A stretch of DNA of 64,000 bases, taken from positions 79,152,414 through 79,216,413 of the forward strand of contig NC_135715.1 in assembly GCF_964656455.1 (NCBI RefSeq). Reading direction: 5' to 3'. The translations under genes and the position numbers were made by a program. Below are positions 23,485 to 35,219 of the stretch, in pieces. The DNA comes from Halichoerus grypus (lineage: Eukaryota > Chordata > Mammalia > Carnivora > Phocidae). How positions within the stretch are numbered: the stretch's first letter is position 1; each line of letters opens with the position of its first letter. Under the pieces are notes generated by a model. The model ran no database searches. It had not been told where the DNA came from and worked only from the letters and a program-made list of their open reading frames with translations.

Positions 23485-23665
23485 TTTTTAAAGATTTTAT
23501 TTATTTATTTGAGAGAGAGAGAGAGCACACAAGAAGGGGTAGAGTCAGAGGGAGAAGCAGACTCCCCGCTGAGCAGGGAGCCCGATGTGGGGCTCAATCC
23601 CGGGACTCCAGATCATGACCTGAGCAGAAGGCAGTTGCTTAACCAACTGAGCCACCCAGGCACCC
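23485..23665 (-). mobile_element. SINEC, minus strand, inside L1 relic
   Basis: TTTTAAAGATTTTATTTATT start and GAGCCACCCAGGCACCC end. The duplication AATGAAATTGAATT (23471-23484) versus AATGAAATTAAATT (23666-23679) has one mismatch. Confidence 0.95.
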
Positions 23666-24190
23666 AATGAAATTAAATTTGTAATTTAGGCTTCCCCTAG
23701 CCCCCTCAAAAAGACATTAATCCCAAACTCTTTTATAGGAAATTCTTATACAAGCTTATTCAGAGAATTTTTAATTTTTCAGGCTAAAATAGCTTTCTTA
23801 CCAAAATCCAATGGTAGTACAAAAAATTGAGACCAATCTTAGGTATGAACAAACAATCCAAAATAAAGTAGTGGCAAATTGAATGTGATAGCATATTAAA
23901 AATAAAATCATGACCAGTAGGGTGCTTCACCATCTAAAAAACACAATAACAGGAAAAAAGTATTTTACTAAATCCAATACTAATTCATGACTTAGAAAAC
24001 AAAAACCAACAAACCGTTAACAAAGATTGGAAGAAAACTTCCTTAGCCTGATAAAAGTTGAAACATCATGCTCAATGATAAAACTTGAGAAGCATTCATG
24101 TTAAAGACAAAAATGAGAAAAGATACCACCATCTCTACATTGTGCTAGGAGTCCTGGCCAGTACAAGAAGACAAGAAAAAGAAATAACAG

Positions 24191-24373
24191 GGGCGCCTGG
24201 GTGGCTCAGTTGGTTAAGCGACTGCCTTCGGCTCAGGTCATGGTCCCGGAGTCCTGGGATCGAGTCCCACATCGGGCTCCCGGCTCAGCGGGGAGCCTGC
24301 TTTACCTCTGACCCTCTCCCCTCTCATGCTGTTTCTCTCTCTCTCTCTCACAAATAAAAAAAAAAAAGAAAAA
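24191..24373 (+). mobile_element. SINEC, plus strand, inside L1 relic, 18-bp TSD
   Basis: GGGCGCCTGGGTGGCTCAG start. AAGAAAAAGAAATAACAG at 24173-24190 recurs at 24374-24391, a perfect duplication, suggesting recent insertion. Confidence 0.95.
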
Positions 24374-24970
24374 AAGAAAAAGAAATAACAGGAATTAGAA
24401 CTAGGGGAGGAAGAAACAAATCTGTCCTTAATAGCAGAGGTTATGATTATGTGTTACTTGGAAAATCCAAAGGAATCTCCTAACTATTTGAACTAGTAAG
24501 GCTTTCTAACAGGTGGCTGGATACAAGATCAATATATAAAAACAACGTTCCTAGAAAATAAACAAACAAACAAAAAACAGTGTTCCTAAGTACCAGTAAT
24601 AACCAATCAAAAGTTATAATGAAAAAAAAAAACTATTTGTAACAAAAAATTAGAACAAGTATAAATTAGGACTATATGTAACAAAAGATGTGTAAATCCT
24701 TTAGGAACATTATCCTAAAGCACTATTGAAAGGCATGAAGAAGGTCAACATCAGTGGATCAGTTATGCTTATTGGTGGGGAAACTAGATTGTAAAGAGCT
24801 AAATTTGATTCATCTATAAATTTTGTGCAATTCCAATCAAAATCGAGTCTCAGATTTTTGTGGAACTTGACAAGCTCTACCTAAATTTCATATGGAAAAA
24901 ATAAAAGGCCAAAAATTGCCTAGACAAATATGAAGAACAAAGTTGGGGAACTTGTCCTACCAGATATCAA

Positions 24971-25879
24971 GTATATTTAGAACTGTTGCCATTAGGTGTC
25001 CTTCTGGTTGGTGTGATCAGTCGTCTTCTGGAGATGGAAAACAATGCCACGTGTTATTTAATCTGAAACTTCAGAGGTTCAGTTTTTTTCCTCTTTTATG
25101 CTTGTCTATGTGGTTGAACTTTTCCCAGTGCTGTGGTATTGCATTTGTAAGTAGCATTGAGCCAGCTTTTAAAAGCCTAGTTCCCATCTTGTTCTTTAGT
25201 CTTAGAAGCTCAGACAAAGCTAAATATTGGAGTTGATGCTATAGAGTAAAAGAAGAAAGGGTCTTTTGTTATTTTGGTGAATTTATTCTGAATTCTGGTT
25301 CCTTTTTAAAGAGTCAGACCAGAATTATGGAAAAAGTGTGGTAAGTATATAATACCATGGGCTAGGTCCCATGGCATCTGGAAATTACTATCTTAAATGT
25401 GAACGCTTGAAATAGGCGGGTAAGGTGTAAAAGAAACTAATGGAAAACAGTCTTTCCACCTGCTAAAAAGGTAACTAGATAAGCCATTTTTTCATTGTAT
25501 CATATTTGTGACTAGCGCAGCCTACCATGTTCTTTTAAATGTGTGCCAAGTCAGGGATGGCAAAAATTAGCATTTGGGCTACCACTGCCTCATACCAAAC
25601 CCTAGCAGACATTACTAATGGAACATAGAACTCTTTCTGGCTAAGCTTATATGTGACTCTCAAAATCCTACTCAACAATGTTCCAGGCAACCACAAACAG
25701 TTAACACAAAATTAATTTGCCTAGCCATACTCCATGTTATATTACCTCTGATTTATAAACCAAGTAATAATGTTTTCAGTGTCAAAATATTGGTACGAAA
25801 GAGAATCAAGTAGAATACAAATGATGTATTTTGGATGTTATTCCATTCCAGAGTCTTAACTAAAAGTTACATTTCCTAA
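24971..25879. other. Intronic, includes copy 1 of a diverged direct repeat
   Basis: No named repeat. Bases 25196-25275 match 27674-27750 (see below). A 97-codon frame at 24943-25236 has no domain. Confidence 0.4.
25196..25275 (+). repeat. Diverged direct repeat, copy 1
   Basis: Shares CTTAG-AGCTCAG-CAAAGCTAAAT-TTGG and AAGAAGAAAGGGTCTT with 27674-27750; about 80% identical by eye with a small gap. Family unknown. Confidence 0.75.
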
Positions 25880-26960
25880 TAAGCAGCTCTTTGGCAAGTT
25901 TCTCCTGTAGTCAACCTGCAGATGCTGGAGTACCCCAGGGCTTGGTCTTAAGCCTCCTTGTCCTTCTCCCCTGCCCTTAGATAATCTCAGTCCAGTCTCA
26001 GGGTTTGATGATGACTCCCAAATGTTTATCTCTAGCCTTGACAGTTGCGTATCTAATAAGTGTCTCAAACTTAACATTTTCAAAATAGAACTCATGATTC
26101 CTATGCCTTTCTGAAACCTGTACCTCCTCTGGTTTCCCCATCTTGGTAAATGGCAGTTCCCTTCCTCCTGTTCAGGGCAGAAACCTTGGCCTCTCCTCAG
26201 TGCTACCCCAACCCTTGACCTGTCAGCACATCATGCTGGACCTACCTTCAGGATCTGTGCAGACTCGGCCATTTGTCACCACTGTCACTTTTCTAGATTA
26301 TACCACAGCGTCCTCACTGGACCCTCTGCTTTCACCCTTGCCCACTGCCCCCACTACCCCATGCCTGTTCTCGACACAACAACCAGAGGGGATCTGTGAG
26401 AATGTAAGTCAGATTATGTCACTCTTCTGTTCCAACCCTCCAGTACATTCTCATCTCACTTGGAGTATAAGCCAAAGTTCTCCTCTCTGTCTGCTGTGAT
26501 CTGTCCACCTCCCCACTTCCTCTTTGACCTGCTCGTCCGCCTGTCTGCTCCCGGCTGGCTTTGCTTCCCCCATTCCGTCCTCGCCATCCCGAGCACACCA
26601 GGTCTGCTCCCCGCCGGAAGCCTTGCTCTGCCTGGAATGCTTGTCCCTCATATCTGAGGCCCAGCTCTTCACTCGGATGTCACCCTCTCAGGGAGGCCCC
26701 CGTCCTCAGCAGCCCCTGTACTTCCCTCCGCGCTGCCCCCCAGCGCTCTGTCTGCCCACAGCACTCAGGACCTGGCATGTCTTAACTTCTCTTCTGTGCA
26801 CTGTCTTTCCTGCCGGAGGGTGTGTTGCACCAGGCAGCACTTCTCATCTTTGCTCAGCGCTGAGCGCCTCGCATGTGGTAGCTTTCGCTCAGCCCTCACT
26901 GAGTGGCCACAACTTGTACATAGATGTGAGGTCTGGCTGGGCAAGGAACTTGGGGAGCCC
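25880..26960 (+). mobile_element. LINE-2 (L2) ORF relic, plus strand
   Basis: Successive blocks typical of the L2 3' coding region: GATGACTCCCAAATGTTTATC (about 26008), CTCAAACTTAACATTTTCAAA (about 26064), GTAAGTCAGATTATGTCACTC (about 26404), TCACTTGGAGTATAAGCCAAAG (about 26456). Open frames across it are decayed remnants. Confidence 0.75.
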
Positions 26961-27673
26961 AGTCCCTTTCTCATCCTCTCAGTTCCCTGGTTATCAAACC
27001 TTTTTTCTTCTCAGGAGCCCAAGTCCTGCCCTCACCTGAGAAGACGACCTCCTGCTTGAGCTCACTGAGAAGAGTCTTGTCATCACTTTGGAGAGCGTTC
27101 GCCCTCTCAGCCCCTCTCCCGCCCTCTTGCCCCATCCTGGTGCTGGGCAGGCTGACTGTGCCTCCATCCTCCTGTCCCCATGACTCCACAGCTCTGATGC
27201 CAAACAACCACAGCCCTCCCTATCTCGGAAATGCCTCCTTTGGGCCTTATTCCCCCACTTTTTACCCATTTTGTGTCTCTCCTTCCCTTAAGTTCTAGAC
27301 TTATTGAACAAATGCTCTCTGTACCGTGTCTCTATTTCTCTCCCACATTCTGCCTCTTTAACCACTGGCCTGGACTTCTGTTTCTTTCCCAGTGCTCCCA
27401 CTAGACTGGGCATTTAAAGACCATCAGTGCCTTCCTTGTGAGATCAAAGGGCCTTTTCTTTATGTCCATCCATCTTGAACACACCGAAGAATGTTGACAC
27501 TGTTAGTCACCTCTTTCTTCAAAGTCCTCCTTTGGCTTCCTCACTTCTGTGTCAGCCTAGTTCTCCAGTCTTGTTGACCGCTCTCAGAGAATGTGCCTTC
27601 TGGTGTGAACAGTATTCTCAGCAGGTGAGGCTCTGCTGCTTCTCGGGCATCCCCAAGTACAATGTAAAAATTC
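26961..27673. other. Intronic C-rich DNA, possibly ancient repeat
   Basis: Pyrimidine-rich, with short frames on both strands and no domain. It may extend the L2 or a related old element; I cannot decide. Confidence 0.3.
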
Positions 27674-27750
27674 AATCTTAGTAGCTCAGGCAAAGCTAAA
27701 TGTTGGGGTCAGTTCTATAAAGAAGAAAGGGTCTTCTCTTTTAATATTAT
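27674..27750 (+). repeat. Diverged direct repeat, copy 2
   Basis: Partner of 25196-25275, 2.5 kb downstream in the same orientation. Confidence 0.75.
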
Positions 27751-28960
27751 TTGATACTATTTTGATAACAAAATAAATACAGCCCAAACAATGTGAACCT
27801 GTCTGGCAGAGCTCATCGGGGCCCTACCGAGGAAGGTCCCTTCCCTCCATGCTATCTAGGGGTTGCTGCTGTCTGTCATTGCTTAGTCTGAGGCTCTTAC
27901 CCACTTGGTCAGTCCGGCCATCACTGAAGCACCGACCGCCCACGGTGCGGGCAGTGAGTCCTTTCCTGCCCTGCTCTTCATCTGTTTCGCTGGATTTTCC
28001 ATGAAGTCCGTCCTTTGTGCTTTGCTCTATCGTCTCCACTAGGGAGAGGTGGAGCTACACTGCGGACCCTCTGCCCAGCCTTTTCTAATTCCGTGTCTCC
28101 AGCTTCCTCCTGGACACTTCCACTCATATCTTCCACCGCTACTTTTGATCCAGACAGTCACAAAACCAGAGTCTTCATCTTTTTTCCAATCCCAAATTAG
28201 CAAGCCTCCCCACTGTTTTTCTCTTCAAATGGCCCCATGATTTCCCCACTCAGGCTCAGAAATATGAAGTTTGTCTTTAATTCATGCCTCTCTCTTTCAT
28301 TCTCTGACTAGGCAGACTCTCCATTCTGCTTTATTTTTGTCTCCAGACTGTGTCTCGTTTCTGTCCGTCCTTTTTCCATTCGCCCCTGCTGTCATCCATC
28401 CTGGGCCTTCAGCACTCACTCAGAGATTACCACTCTTCCTGAGCCCCTGTTAGAGGGGCCCCTTCTTTTCTGAACAGCACTTTCAGCATATCTCCCTGCT
28501 CTCCAAGTGGTTCAGTGGCCCTCGATGTCCTTTCATTCATTTGTCCCACCGGTGTTTACTGAGCGCCTATTATGTTCAGAGTGCAGCCCGTCTAGCTCTT
28601 CTGGGCAGAAGCAGCCATTTAAACTCACGCTCTAACACAAAGCCCCCATTTGAGCCACACCACACCGGCTCACACTGCCGCGGGAATGCCATTCTGGCCT
28701 TGAAATGCACCCCCGGCCCTCTTCTCCTATCCAAAGCCACCTCTCCCAAACCCAGCTCAAGTGCCACCCTTCCCTGGCTAGCTTTCCCTGGCTACATGTT
28801 CTGATATTCTTATCCTTTTTCTCTGGAATCCCTCTGCACCCACATAGCTCCCCATTTTCCTGAATTTTCCCATCTCCACAAATAGATTTCAAGATAGAGA
28901 CCATGTTTTTACTTCCACTGTATTCAACAGAAGGTGCGGCCCAGAGTTGAGCACAAGATT
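27751..28960 (+). mobile_element. Probable ancient interspersed repeat, family unresolved
   Basis: C-rich sequence with blocks such as CAAGTGCCACCCTTCCCTGG (about 28758) and ATAGATTTCAAGATAGAGACC (about 28881) resembles the 3' region of old mammalian repeats; similar blocks occur at 61.3-61.95 kb. No coding potential is supported. Confidence 0.35.
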
Positions 28961-29800
28961 GTCACTGACTAAATAGCCATTGATGGATCTGAAGGGACAC
29001 TCAACATATCCTGAAGGCCAAGGGGAAACTGTGTAACTTTGAAAGGGAAAGTATAACTGTCAGAAGAACATGGAAGCAGCCATGTAAACTATGCAACATA
29101 AGATCTTGTTCTGGAGTAATGTCAGAATCAAAGTTTTCATTGAGATCAAAGTAAAAACCAATTAAATGCCATCTCGTGGAGATCATTCATGTCGGCATCC
29201 AAGTAATAGAGAATCCCACTGGTGCCGCGGTAGATGAGTTAGCTAAAAAGTGCACAGTCTTGTAGCTGTGGTGCTCTATAATTAGATCACATGCACCTTA
29301 CAAAGTTAAGCACTCACAGTGTGAGCTTTCAGGAGCTGCTCTAGTTTTGTCCTGAAATGGCCCCGTACGTTGACGATAGGAATAAACCCATTTTCCTCTT
29401 TCAAGCAGAAAGATATTTCATTCAGTCACCGTGTTTGTCTCACTTGATGTCAGCCCACAGTGGATCACGGGGTCCCCTGTGTGGTCCATTGTTTGTACTT
29501 AGCCAGCAGAGCTTTGCTGTTCTGGGTGTGCTTCACTCCTCTGCTGTCATTTTCTCACTGAATTGGTCTTAGGGATATGATTAAAAAGTGATATTGATAA
29601 AACACCTTAAGACCGCCTGCATGGTGTCTGGAGCAGACTCTGATGGCTATGAAGAGAGGTGGATGTCGCTTCTACTTTGGAGGCTCCCATTTTGAGCTGA
29701 CCTTGACCCATACTGCCAGCCCTCCCATAGATATTCGGTCTTCTGGTTAATTGTTTTATTCATTCATGCATGCATTTTCCAAAACAAAACCCAAACTGTG
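28961..29800. other. Intronic, no recognised feature
   Basis: Unique-looking DNA; nothing assigned. Confidence 0.4.
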
Positions 29801-30003
29801 GGGCGCCTGGGTGGCTCAGTCAGTTAAGCGTCTGCCTCTGGCTCAGGTCATGAGCCCAGGGTCCTGGGATCGAGGCCCGCATCGGGCTCCCTGCTCAGCG
29901 GGAAGCCTGCTTCTCCCTCTCCCACTGCCTGCCGCTCCCCCTGCTTGTGCTCTCTCTCTCTTTCTCTCTATCAAATAAAAAAATAAAATCTTTAAAAAAA
30001 AAT
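29801..30003 (+). mobile_element. SINEC, full length, 14-bp TSD with one mismatch
   Basis: GGGCGCCTGGGTGGCTCAG to AATAAAATCTTT-poly(A). AAACCCAAACTGTG (29787-29800) versus AAACCCAAAGTGTG (30004-30017). Confidence 0.95.
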
Positions 30004-30017
30004 AAACCCAAAGTGTG

Positions 30018-30370
30018 AAGTGTAGTAGTAGTAGGACTCAGCAGTGAGTGACGGGATACAAATAGCCTGGCCCTCGCTTTGGGCGAAACTGGCAGACTGC
30101 CATGGCAGGAGAATCCAATTTACACTCTGTGTCATCAATGATAACCATTGTCAGGGTTCGTGTTGCATCTCAGAGATCCCAGGATCAATCTCCTCTAACA
30201 TTGTGCTAATAACGTCGTATGTATTGTATTTGTCTTTTGTGTGCTTATCAGGGGCATGATTAAAGAGATCTACGGAGTAGAAACCATAATGAAAGAACAA
30301 TGAGAAAGGAATCAGACTTTTTCAAAAACTAGAACTTTGAAACATGAAAGTCATGACCATTAATCCTTTA
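30018..30370. other. Intronic, no recognised feature
   Basis: Nothing assigned. Confidence 0.4.
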
Positions 30371-31335
30371 TGATGATAAATGTGATGTTGTTACAGAAAA
30401 TGCAAAGAAATATGAAAAGACAATGAAAATCACCCAGTTCAAGAAACACCATGGTTAACATTTCGATATCATTCTTGCCCTTCCTTTTGCATGTATGAAT
30501 GTGTGTAAAATATTTGGTATCAGACCAGAGTTTTGTATTAGGCTTTTGTCATTTATCATTACAGCATGAATATCTCTTCATTTCATTGATGATCTTAAAA
30601 ATTATATCTAGTGAATACCTTGTATTTTAGTAGTTAAGAATGAACCATAGCTTTTCATTTATGCCTGGCCTTATTCTATACAGAATTAAAGAGAATGTAT
30701 CAGTTAGGAATTCTTTTGTCTGTAGGCCATAGTAAACCTAACTTGAACAAATAGAGTTTTTTCCTTCACATTAAGTCTGGAGATTGCTGTTGGGGTTGAT
30801 CCAGCAGGTCCACAGTGTCACAACAGGTGCCTTGGACTTTCTCGACCATTCCCTCACACTTATTGACACATGCTTGCAAGGGGACTGCCCAGCTCCAGGC
30901 ATCACATCTGCATTCACTGTGGGAAGGGGAAGGGACAGCAAAGGTAGCATCTGCCCTTTTATTAGGAAACCAAAGCTTTCCCAGAAGTTCCCCAGCCAAC
31001 TTCTTACACCTCATTGGATACAACAAAAGGAGGTAGGAAAGCAAGAATTTCCCTTCCTGGTCACATTAGAGGCAGGCTAGGGAGAGGAAGACCGGGAATA
31101 GGATCTGGGTTAAGGTCCTGATTTAACTGGTCGTCCTTTAGTGGACACTTCTGTTTCCAATTATTCCTTCTTATAAGTAATTCACAGTATATATCCATGT
31201 TCATCCATTCATCAGAATCTCTGATTATTTCCTAGGTATGATGTCCCAGGAGTAGAATTACAGGTTAGAGGTATCATGGCTTTTATATCGCTTCATACAT
31301 CTGACTAAACTCCTTTCCAGAATGGTCTTGCCAGT
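30371..31335 (-). mobile_element. Old L1 3' fragment, minus strand, with another repeat inserted
   Basis: Reverse L1-like sequence at 30371-30690 and again at about 31135-31335 (GGAGTAGAATTACAGG at about 31249 is a decayed GGAATTGCTGG block). The middle part, about 30690-31130, begins TATCAGTTAGGAATTCTTTTG and is a different old element of uncertain family. Confidence 0.55.
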
Positions 31336-31635
31336 GTGTGCCACCACACAGTGCATGAGCCATGGGTGTCCCCCATTTAGGACACATTATTAGTCGTCCC
31401 ATCTTTAGGACTTCCTGAGCCTTGGCAACTGCCAGAGTACCAGCTAAGTACGTGGACGGTGACACATCATGATTCTGTAGGTTGCAATCAGAGGTCATGA
31501 TGTGATTTTAAGGGTACCTATCTGAAAGTGTTTTGCAGCACCTGGACCTAAAGAACTCTGGAGAGGCTGAGCCAGCGAAGAAGAGTAACAAGAAGCCACA
31601 GGCACCTGCCCTACCCCCCTCGTCTGATTTACTAG
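31336..31635. other. Intronic, no recognised feature
   Basis: Nothing assigned. Confidence 0.35.
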
Positions 31636-31800
31636 TTGAATAAATATTTACCTAGCCCCATGTTTCTCAATAGGTGCAGAATGGGCTTTGGGGGCAGGCC
31701 AGTTCTTTACTGTGTGGGACACCCCCATCACTGTGGAGCATTTTGCCTCCCTGGCCCTGCAGGGAAGTGCCAGCAACACTTTCTCAGGCTCTGTGACAAG
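31636..31800 (+). mobile_element. DNA-transposon (MER-type) remnant
   Basis: ATGTTTCTCAATAGGTGCAG, then GGCCAGTTCTTTACTGTGTGG and GGAGCATTTTGCCTCCCTGG match, in order, a common nonautonomous hAT-like element of mammals. The exact family is uncertain. Confidence 0.5.
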
Positions 31801-33850
31801 CAGACCCTCCCTCATGGTGTTATGTGCCACCAGCCTTGTGGGGAGAACCTACCAGGCACATTGCATTGACTCCTTTTCAGCACGCTATGCTGTACTCAAC
31901 AAGGCTGGGAAGGTAGCAGGAAGAAGTATTAAATTCCCCCACACTGGTCTTTTCTTCGAGACTTCCAGAAATGCACGTTGCCCAACTGTTCTGCCTGCAG
32001 ACATCAAGGAGGAAAGGCTACACATGCAAACCCCAACCTCAAAACTAGAGTAAAGGTGAAAGTCCACAAGCAGCCAAGGTGGTTAAAGGTGGTTTTCCGT
32101 AGAAACTCAGAAGGCTGTGCTTCTCTGGGGAGAGCAGGGAGAGACAATGCCATTTGTAGCTTAGCAAGGTAGGAGGGGTGGGAGGGTGGGAAATACCTCC
32201 TGGAACGTAAAGGAAGGAATGGCCATTAAGCCAGGGCCGTGATAAGTGGGAAGAGAAAACACAGGGCCCCCGTGTTAGCCTGAGTTGGCCACTCTTGAGG
32301 GGAGAGTGGAGGTAAGTGACAGGTCAATAGGCCAGTCCCTGGATTGGGGCCAAGTTTGAAGTTGAAGAACTAGCACGTGCAGGGCGTAACGGCAGGGTCC
32401 CATTGACCACGGGAAGTTTGGCATCAGCAGTGTTGGATCAGGGACTGATGGGAGGTCCACACTATGCGAGGCTTTTGTCCTGTGCCCCAGAGGAAAATCT
32501 CCAGCAGACTGAAGGGAGGGGCTGGGGCTATGGGCAGAGATGCCATTCAAAACGCTGTGACGGTCTGGGGTTGAGGAGAAGCAGGATGTAACCTAGAAGG
32601 GTCCCCTGACACCTGACATCCTTCACGGAAGAGTGGGTTGTTTCACGTTCAGTAATTAAGTTTCTGAATTAAAATATTTTACCTTCTAAGAACATGCCAA
32701 ATAGAATAGCTGCCAGTCACAGTATGGGACAAGGAGGCTGGTAGGATATGTGACTGGTATTATTTTTCTAAAGACCTCAAATGACCACAACCAAGGCTTG
32801 AAAGTTTATTCTAGGAGAGGGTTAACGTTTGTCTATTTCTTTAGATCATGGTGAGTAAAGTTTTGTTTTATTTGCCTTTGAACCCATTCATAAAAGTTAA
32901 TATTTTTAAACATTTTAAAATTCAAAATGAGAAGAGTGTTCTTTAAGGCTGCTGGAACTCGTACATACACTTACAGCTTGGGCCGCTCTCCTTAGCGAAG
33001 AATGACCGAAGAACAGAGTTCTTTTGGTTCTAGTTGGAAGCATCTGGCCTGTTTGAGCAGTAGAGACAGGGAGGACGCCTTGTAACCTTGGTCCCCTGCG
33101 TCTGAGGAACACTGCCACCTTCACAGAGGAGGCCTGCGGGCCCTCCCTCCGTCTAGGAAGCAGCTCACGGCACATGACCCAATGACCATCGTCCCATCTT
33201 ACAGATGGGGACATGGGCTCCTGCCTGGGGACGTGCAGTGAGTTAACCATGACGGAATATTTGCCAAGTGAAAAAAGAAAGTAAGTACTAGAAGAGGTAG
33301 TAGGTTAGTATGTGGCAGAAGTTATGCAGGAAAGTTACCGTAACCTCGCAGGAACCGAAAGGTGGAGGTTAGGAGTGGAGCCAAGCTGTGTACCCCGCAG
33401 CACCAGAGCTCCTGGGAGACTGGGCCCTGGAAGAGGACAGGATGGGGAGTTGGAAGCCAGGGGAGAGTCACATTCCCCTCAGGCAAGTCATTTCTCTTTG
33501 GAGCTCCAGTTTCCTCATCTCTGAAGCGAGGGCTTCAGTCGCCCGTGGGCATCTCCTTGGCGCCAGCGCTCGTTAGTGTAACAGGAGCTCCGTGTCACGC
33601 TGGCGCTGCGGGCGTTTAGCTAACCCTGCTCAGCGCCATGATGGAGACGCGCGCGCGCTCACGCACACACACCCCTGCACACGCACACTCGTGCTGTGGA
33701 GAGCTCCGCAGCGCCTCCCTCGTATGGGAGTGGGACTACAGCTCCCCCGGGAAAGATTATTCCAGCGCCACCCGCCAAGGCCTGCCCCTCGGGGTGCTTG
33801 GACTGGACAGCTCGCCATAAGCTTCCTATTAACCAGCAATGTTCCCTTGC
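31801..33850. other. Last 2 kb of GJA3 intron, no recognised repeat
   Basis: Moderate GC, rising toward the coding exon (CG-rich with a (CA)n at about 33660-33690). Short frames on both strands carry no domains. Absence of interspersed repeats here could mark regulatory sequence. Confidence 0.4.
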
Positions 33851-33852
33851 AG

Positions 33853-33869
33853 GTTAGCAATCTGAAGCA
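33853..33869 (+). other. GJA3: 5' UTR remnant at start of GJA3 coding exon, with splice acceptor
   Basis: Seventeen bases (GTTAGCAATCTGAAGCA) between the predicted AG acceptor at 33851-33852 and the ATG. A short untranslated lead before the ATG in the coding exon is the common connexin arrangement. The pyrimidine tract is modest, so use of this acceptor is likely rather than certain. Confidence 0.65.
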
Positions 33870-35219
33870 ATGGGCGACTGGAGCTTTCTGGGGAGACTAT
33901 TAGAGAACGCACAGGAGCACTCCACGGTCATTGGCAAGGTTTGGCTGACGGTCCTGTTCATCTTCAGGATCCTGGTGCTGGGCGCCGCAGCCGAGGAGGT
34001 GTGGGGGGACGAGCAGTCGGACTTCACGTGTAACACGCAGCAGCCCGGCTGCGAGAACGTCTGCTACGACAAAGCCTTCCCCATCTCCCACATCCGCTTC
34101 TGGGTGCTGCAGATCATCTTTGTGTCCACGCCCACCCTCATCTACCTGGGCCATGTGCTGCACATCGTGCGCATGGAAGAGAAGAAGAAAGAGCGGGAGG
34201 AAGAGCTGCTGAAGGGCGACAGCCCGCACCACGGGCCGGCTGCACGCTGTGGGCCGGGCGGCCACAGCCAGAAGGACAGGCCGCCGGTGCGGGATGACCG
34301 GGGCAAGATCCGAATCGCCGGGGCCCTGCTCCGGACCTACGTGTTCAACATCATCTTTAAGACGCTGTTTGAAGTGGGCTTCATCGCCGGGCAGTACTTT
34401 CTGTACGGCTTTGAGCTGAAGCCGCTGTACCGCTGTGACCGGTGGCCCTGCCCCAATACGGTGGACTGCTTCATCTCCAGGCCCACGGAAAAGACCATAT
34501 TCATCATCTTCATGCTGGCCGTGGCCTGCGTGTCCCTCTTACTCAACATGCTGGAGATCTACCACCTGGGCTGGAAGAAGCTTAAACAAGGAATGACCAA
34601 CCACTACCGCTCAGACTCCCCTGAATCCAGGGTGGGGGCCACAAACCCCGGGGGTGTGAGCCCACTCCTCCTCCCCTCCCACTCTGCCCCGCCCACGGTT
34701 ACCATCGGATTCCCACCTTACTACACTCACTCTGCCTCTTCCCTGGCAAAGGCCACGGCCGCGGGCTACCCCGGAGCCCCTCCACCAGCAACAGACTTCA
34801 ACCTGGCAGCCCTGAACAAGGCACCGGGGAAGGACCACCCCGCCAAATTCTACAACGGCAACCACCACCTGCTAGTGACAGAACAGAACTGGGCCAACCA
34901 GGAGGCCGAGCAGCAGACTTCTGCGAGGAAGGCCTCCCCTCCAGCGTCGGCTTCTGCGACCCTGAGCCCTACAGGCAGCGCCCAGCAGCTCCCTGAGAAC
35001 GGTGGCGCGGGAAGCAGCGCGCCCGGCCTGTCGCTGAACGGGCACGGCAGCAGCTTGGGAGAGAGCAAACTGGCAGTGACTCCCGACGACGGGGAGCAGG
35101 CAGTGACCACCGCGGTGGAGATGCACGCGCCTCCTTTGCTCCCGGCAGAGCCGGGCCGATCAAGCAAGGCCAGTAAGTCCAGCGGCGGCAGGGCCAGACC
35201 CAGTGACTTGGCCATCTAG
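33870..35219 (+). CDS. GJA3: Connexin 46 (gap junction alpha-3 protein), 449 aa, complete
   Basis: Subunit of gap-junction hemichannels that couple lens fibre cells; six subunits form a connexon in the plasma membrane. Seen in the sequence: N-terminus [22 protein letters not shown]1 about residues 21-41; first extracellular loop with the connexin cysteine pattern C54-x6-C61-x3-C65; TM2 about 77-98; basic cytoplasmic loop from about 100 to 150; TM3 about 155-177; second extracellular loop C189-x4-C194-x5-C200; TM4 about 208-230; a long Ser/Pro/Ala-rich C-terminal tail ending RPSDLAI, the conserved alpha-connexin end. The start is fixed by the invariant MGDWS and a good Kozak context (G at -3, G at +4). 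The whole frame is one exon, typical of connexins. From memory human Cx46 is 435 aa; the extra residues lie in the cytoplasmic loop (about 8, including Cys127) and the tail. There are no stops or frameshifts. Identification is very secure. Confidence 0.98.
   Translation: MGDWSFLGRLLENAQEHSTVIGKVWLTVLFIFRILVLGAAAEEVWGDEQSDFTCNTQQPGCENVCYDKAFPISHIRFWVLQIIFVSTPTLIYLGHVLHIVRMEEKKKEREEELLKGDSPHHGPAARCGPGGHSQKDRPPVRDDRGKIRIAGALLRTYVFNIIFKTLFEVGFIAGQYFLYGFELKPLYRCDRWPCPNTVDCFISRPTEKTIFIIFMLAVACVSLLLNMLEIYHLGWKKLKQGMTNHYRSDSPESRVGATNPGGVSPLLLPSHSAPPTVTIGFPPYYTHSASSLAKATAAGYPGAPPPATDFNLAALNKAPGKDHPAKFYNGNHHLLVTEQNWANQEAEQQTSARKASPPASASATLSPTGSAQQLPENGGAGSSAPGLSLNGHGSSLGESKLAVTPDDGEQAVTTAVEMHAPPLLPAEPGRSSKASKSSGGRARPSDLAI

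Larger units (their letters stand above)
23215..24970 (+). mobile_element. L1 ORF2 relic, plus strand, broken by two SINECs
   Basis: A-rich plus-strand sequence with L1 ORF2 blocks, e.g. TGGCTGGATACAAGATCAATAT at about 24513 and CAATTCCAATCAAAATC at about 24829. It is heavily mutated, with no long frame. SINECs at 23485-23665 and 24191-24373 were inserted later. Confidence 0.8.
17716..33852 (+). other. GJA3: Inferred GJA3 intron 1 (about 16.1 kb)
   Basis: Bounded by donor GTAAGC at 17716 and by an acceptor with tract TTCCCTTGCAG ending at 33852; a branch-like CTATTAAC lies at about 33825. The acceptor is 17 bases before the GJA3 ATG. The intron holds one young L1 fragment, six SINEC copies, an L1 ORF2 relic, an L2 relic and other ancient repeats, listed separately. 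No other gene was recognised inside it. Donor and acceptor are predicted; the pairing is inferred from the known two-exon organisation of GJA3. Confidence 0.6.

Noticed and set aside
26143..27298. Several frames of 60-171 codons between 26.1 and 27.3 kb
   Set aside because: They lie in an L2 relic and C-rich repeat-like DNA; no intact domain.
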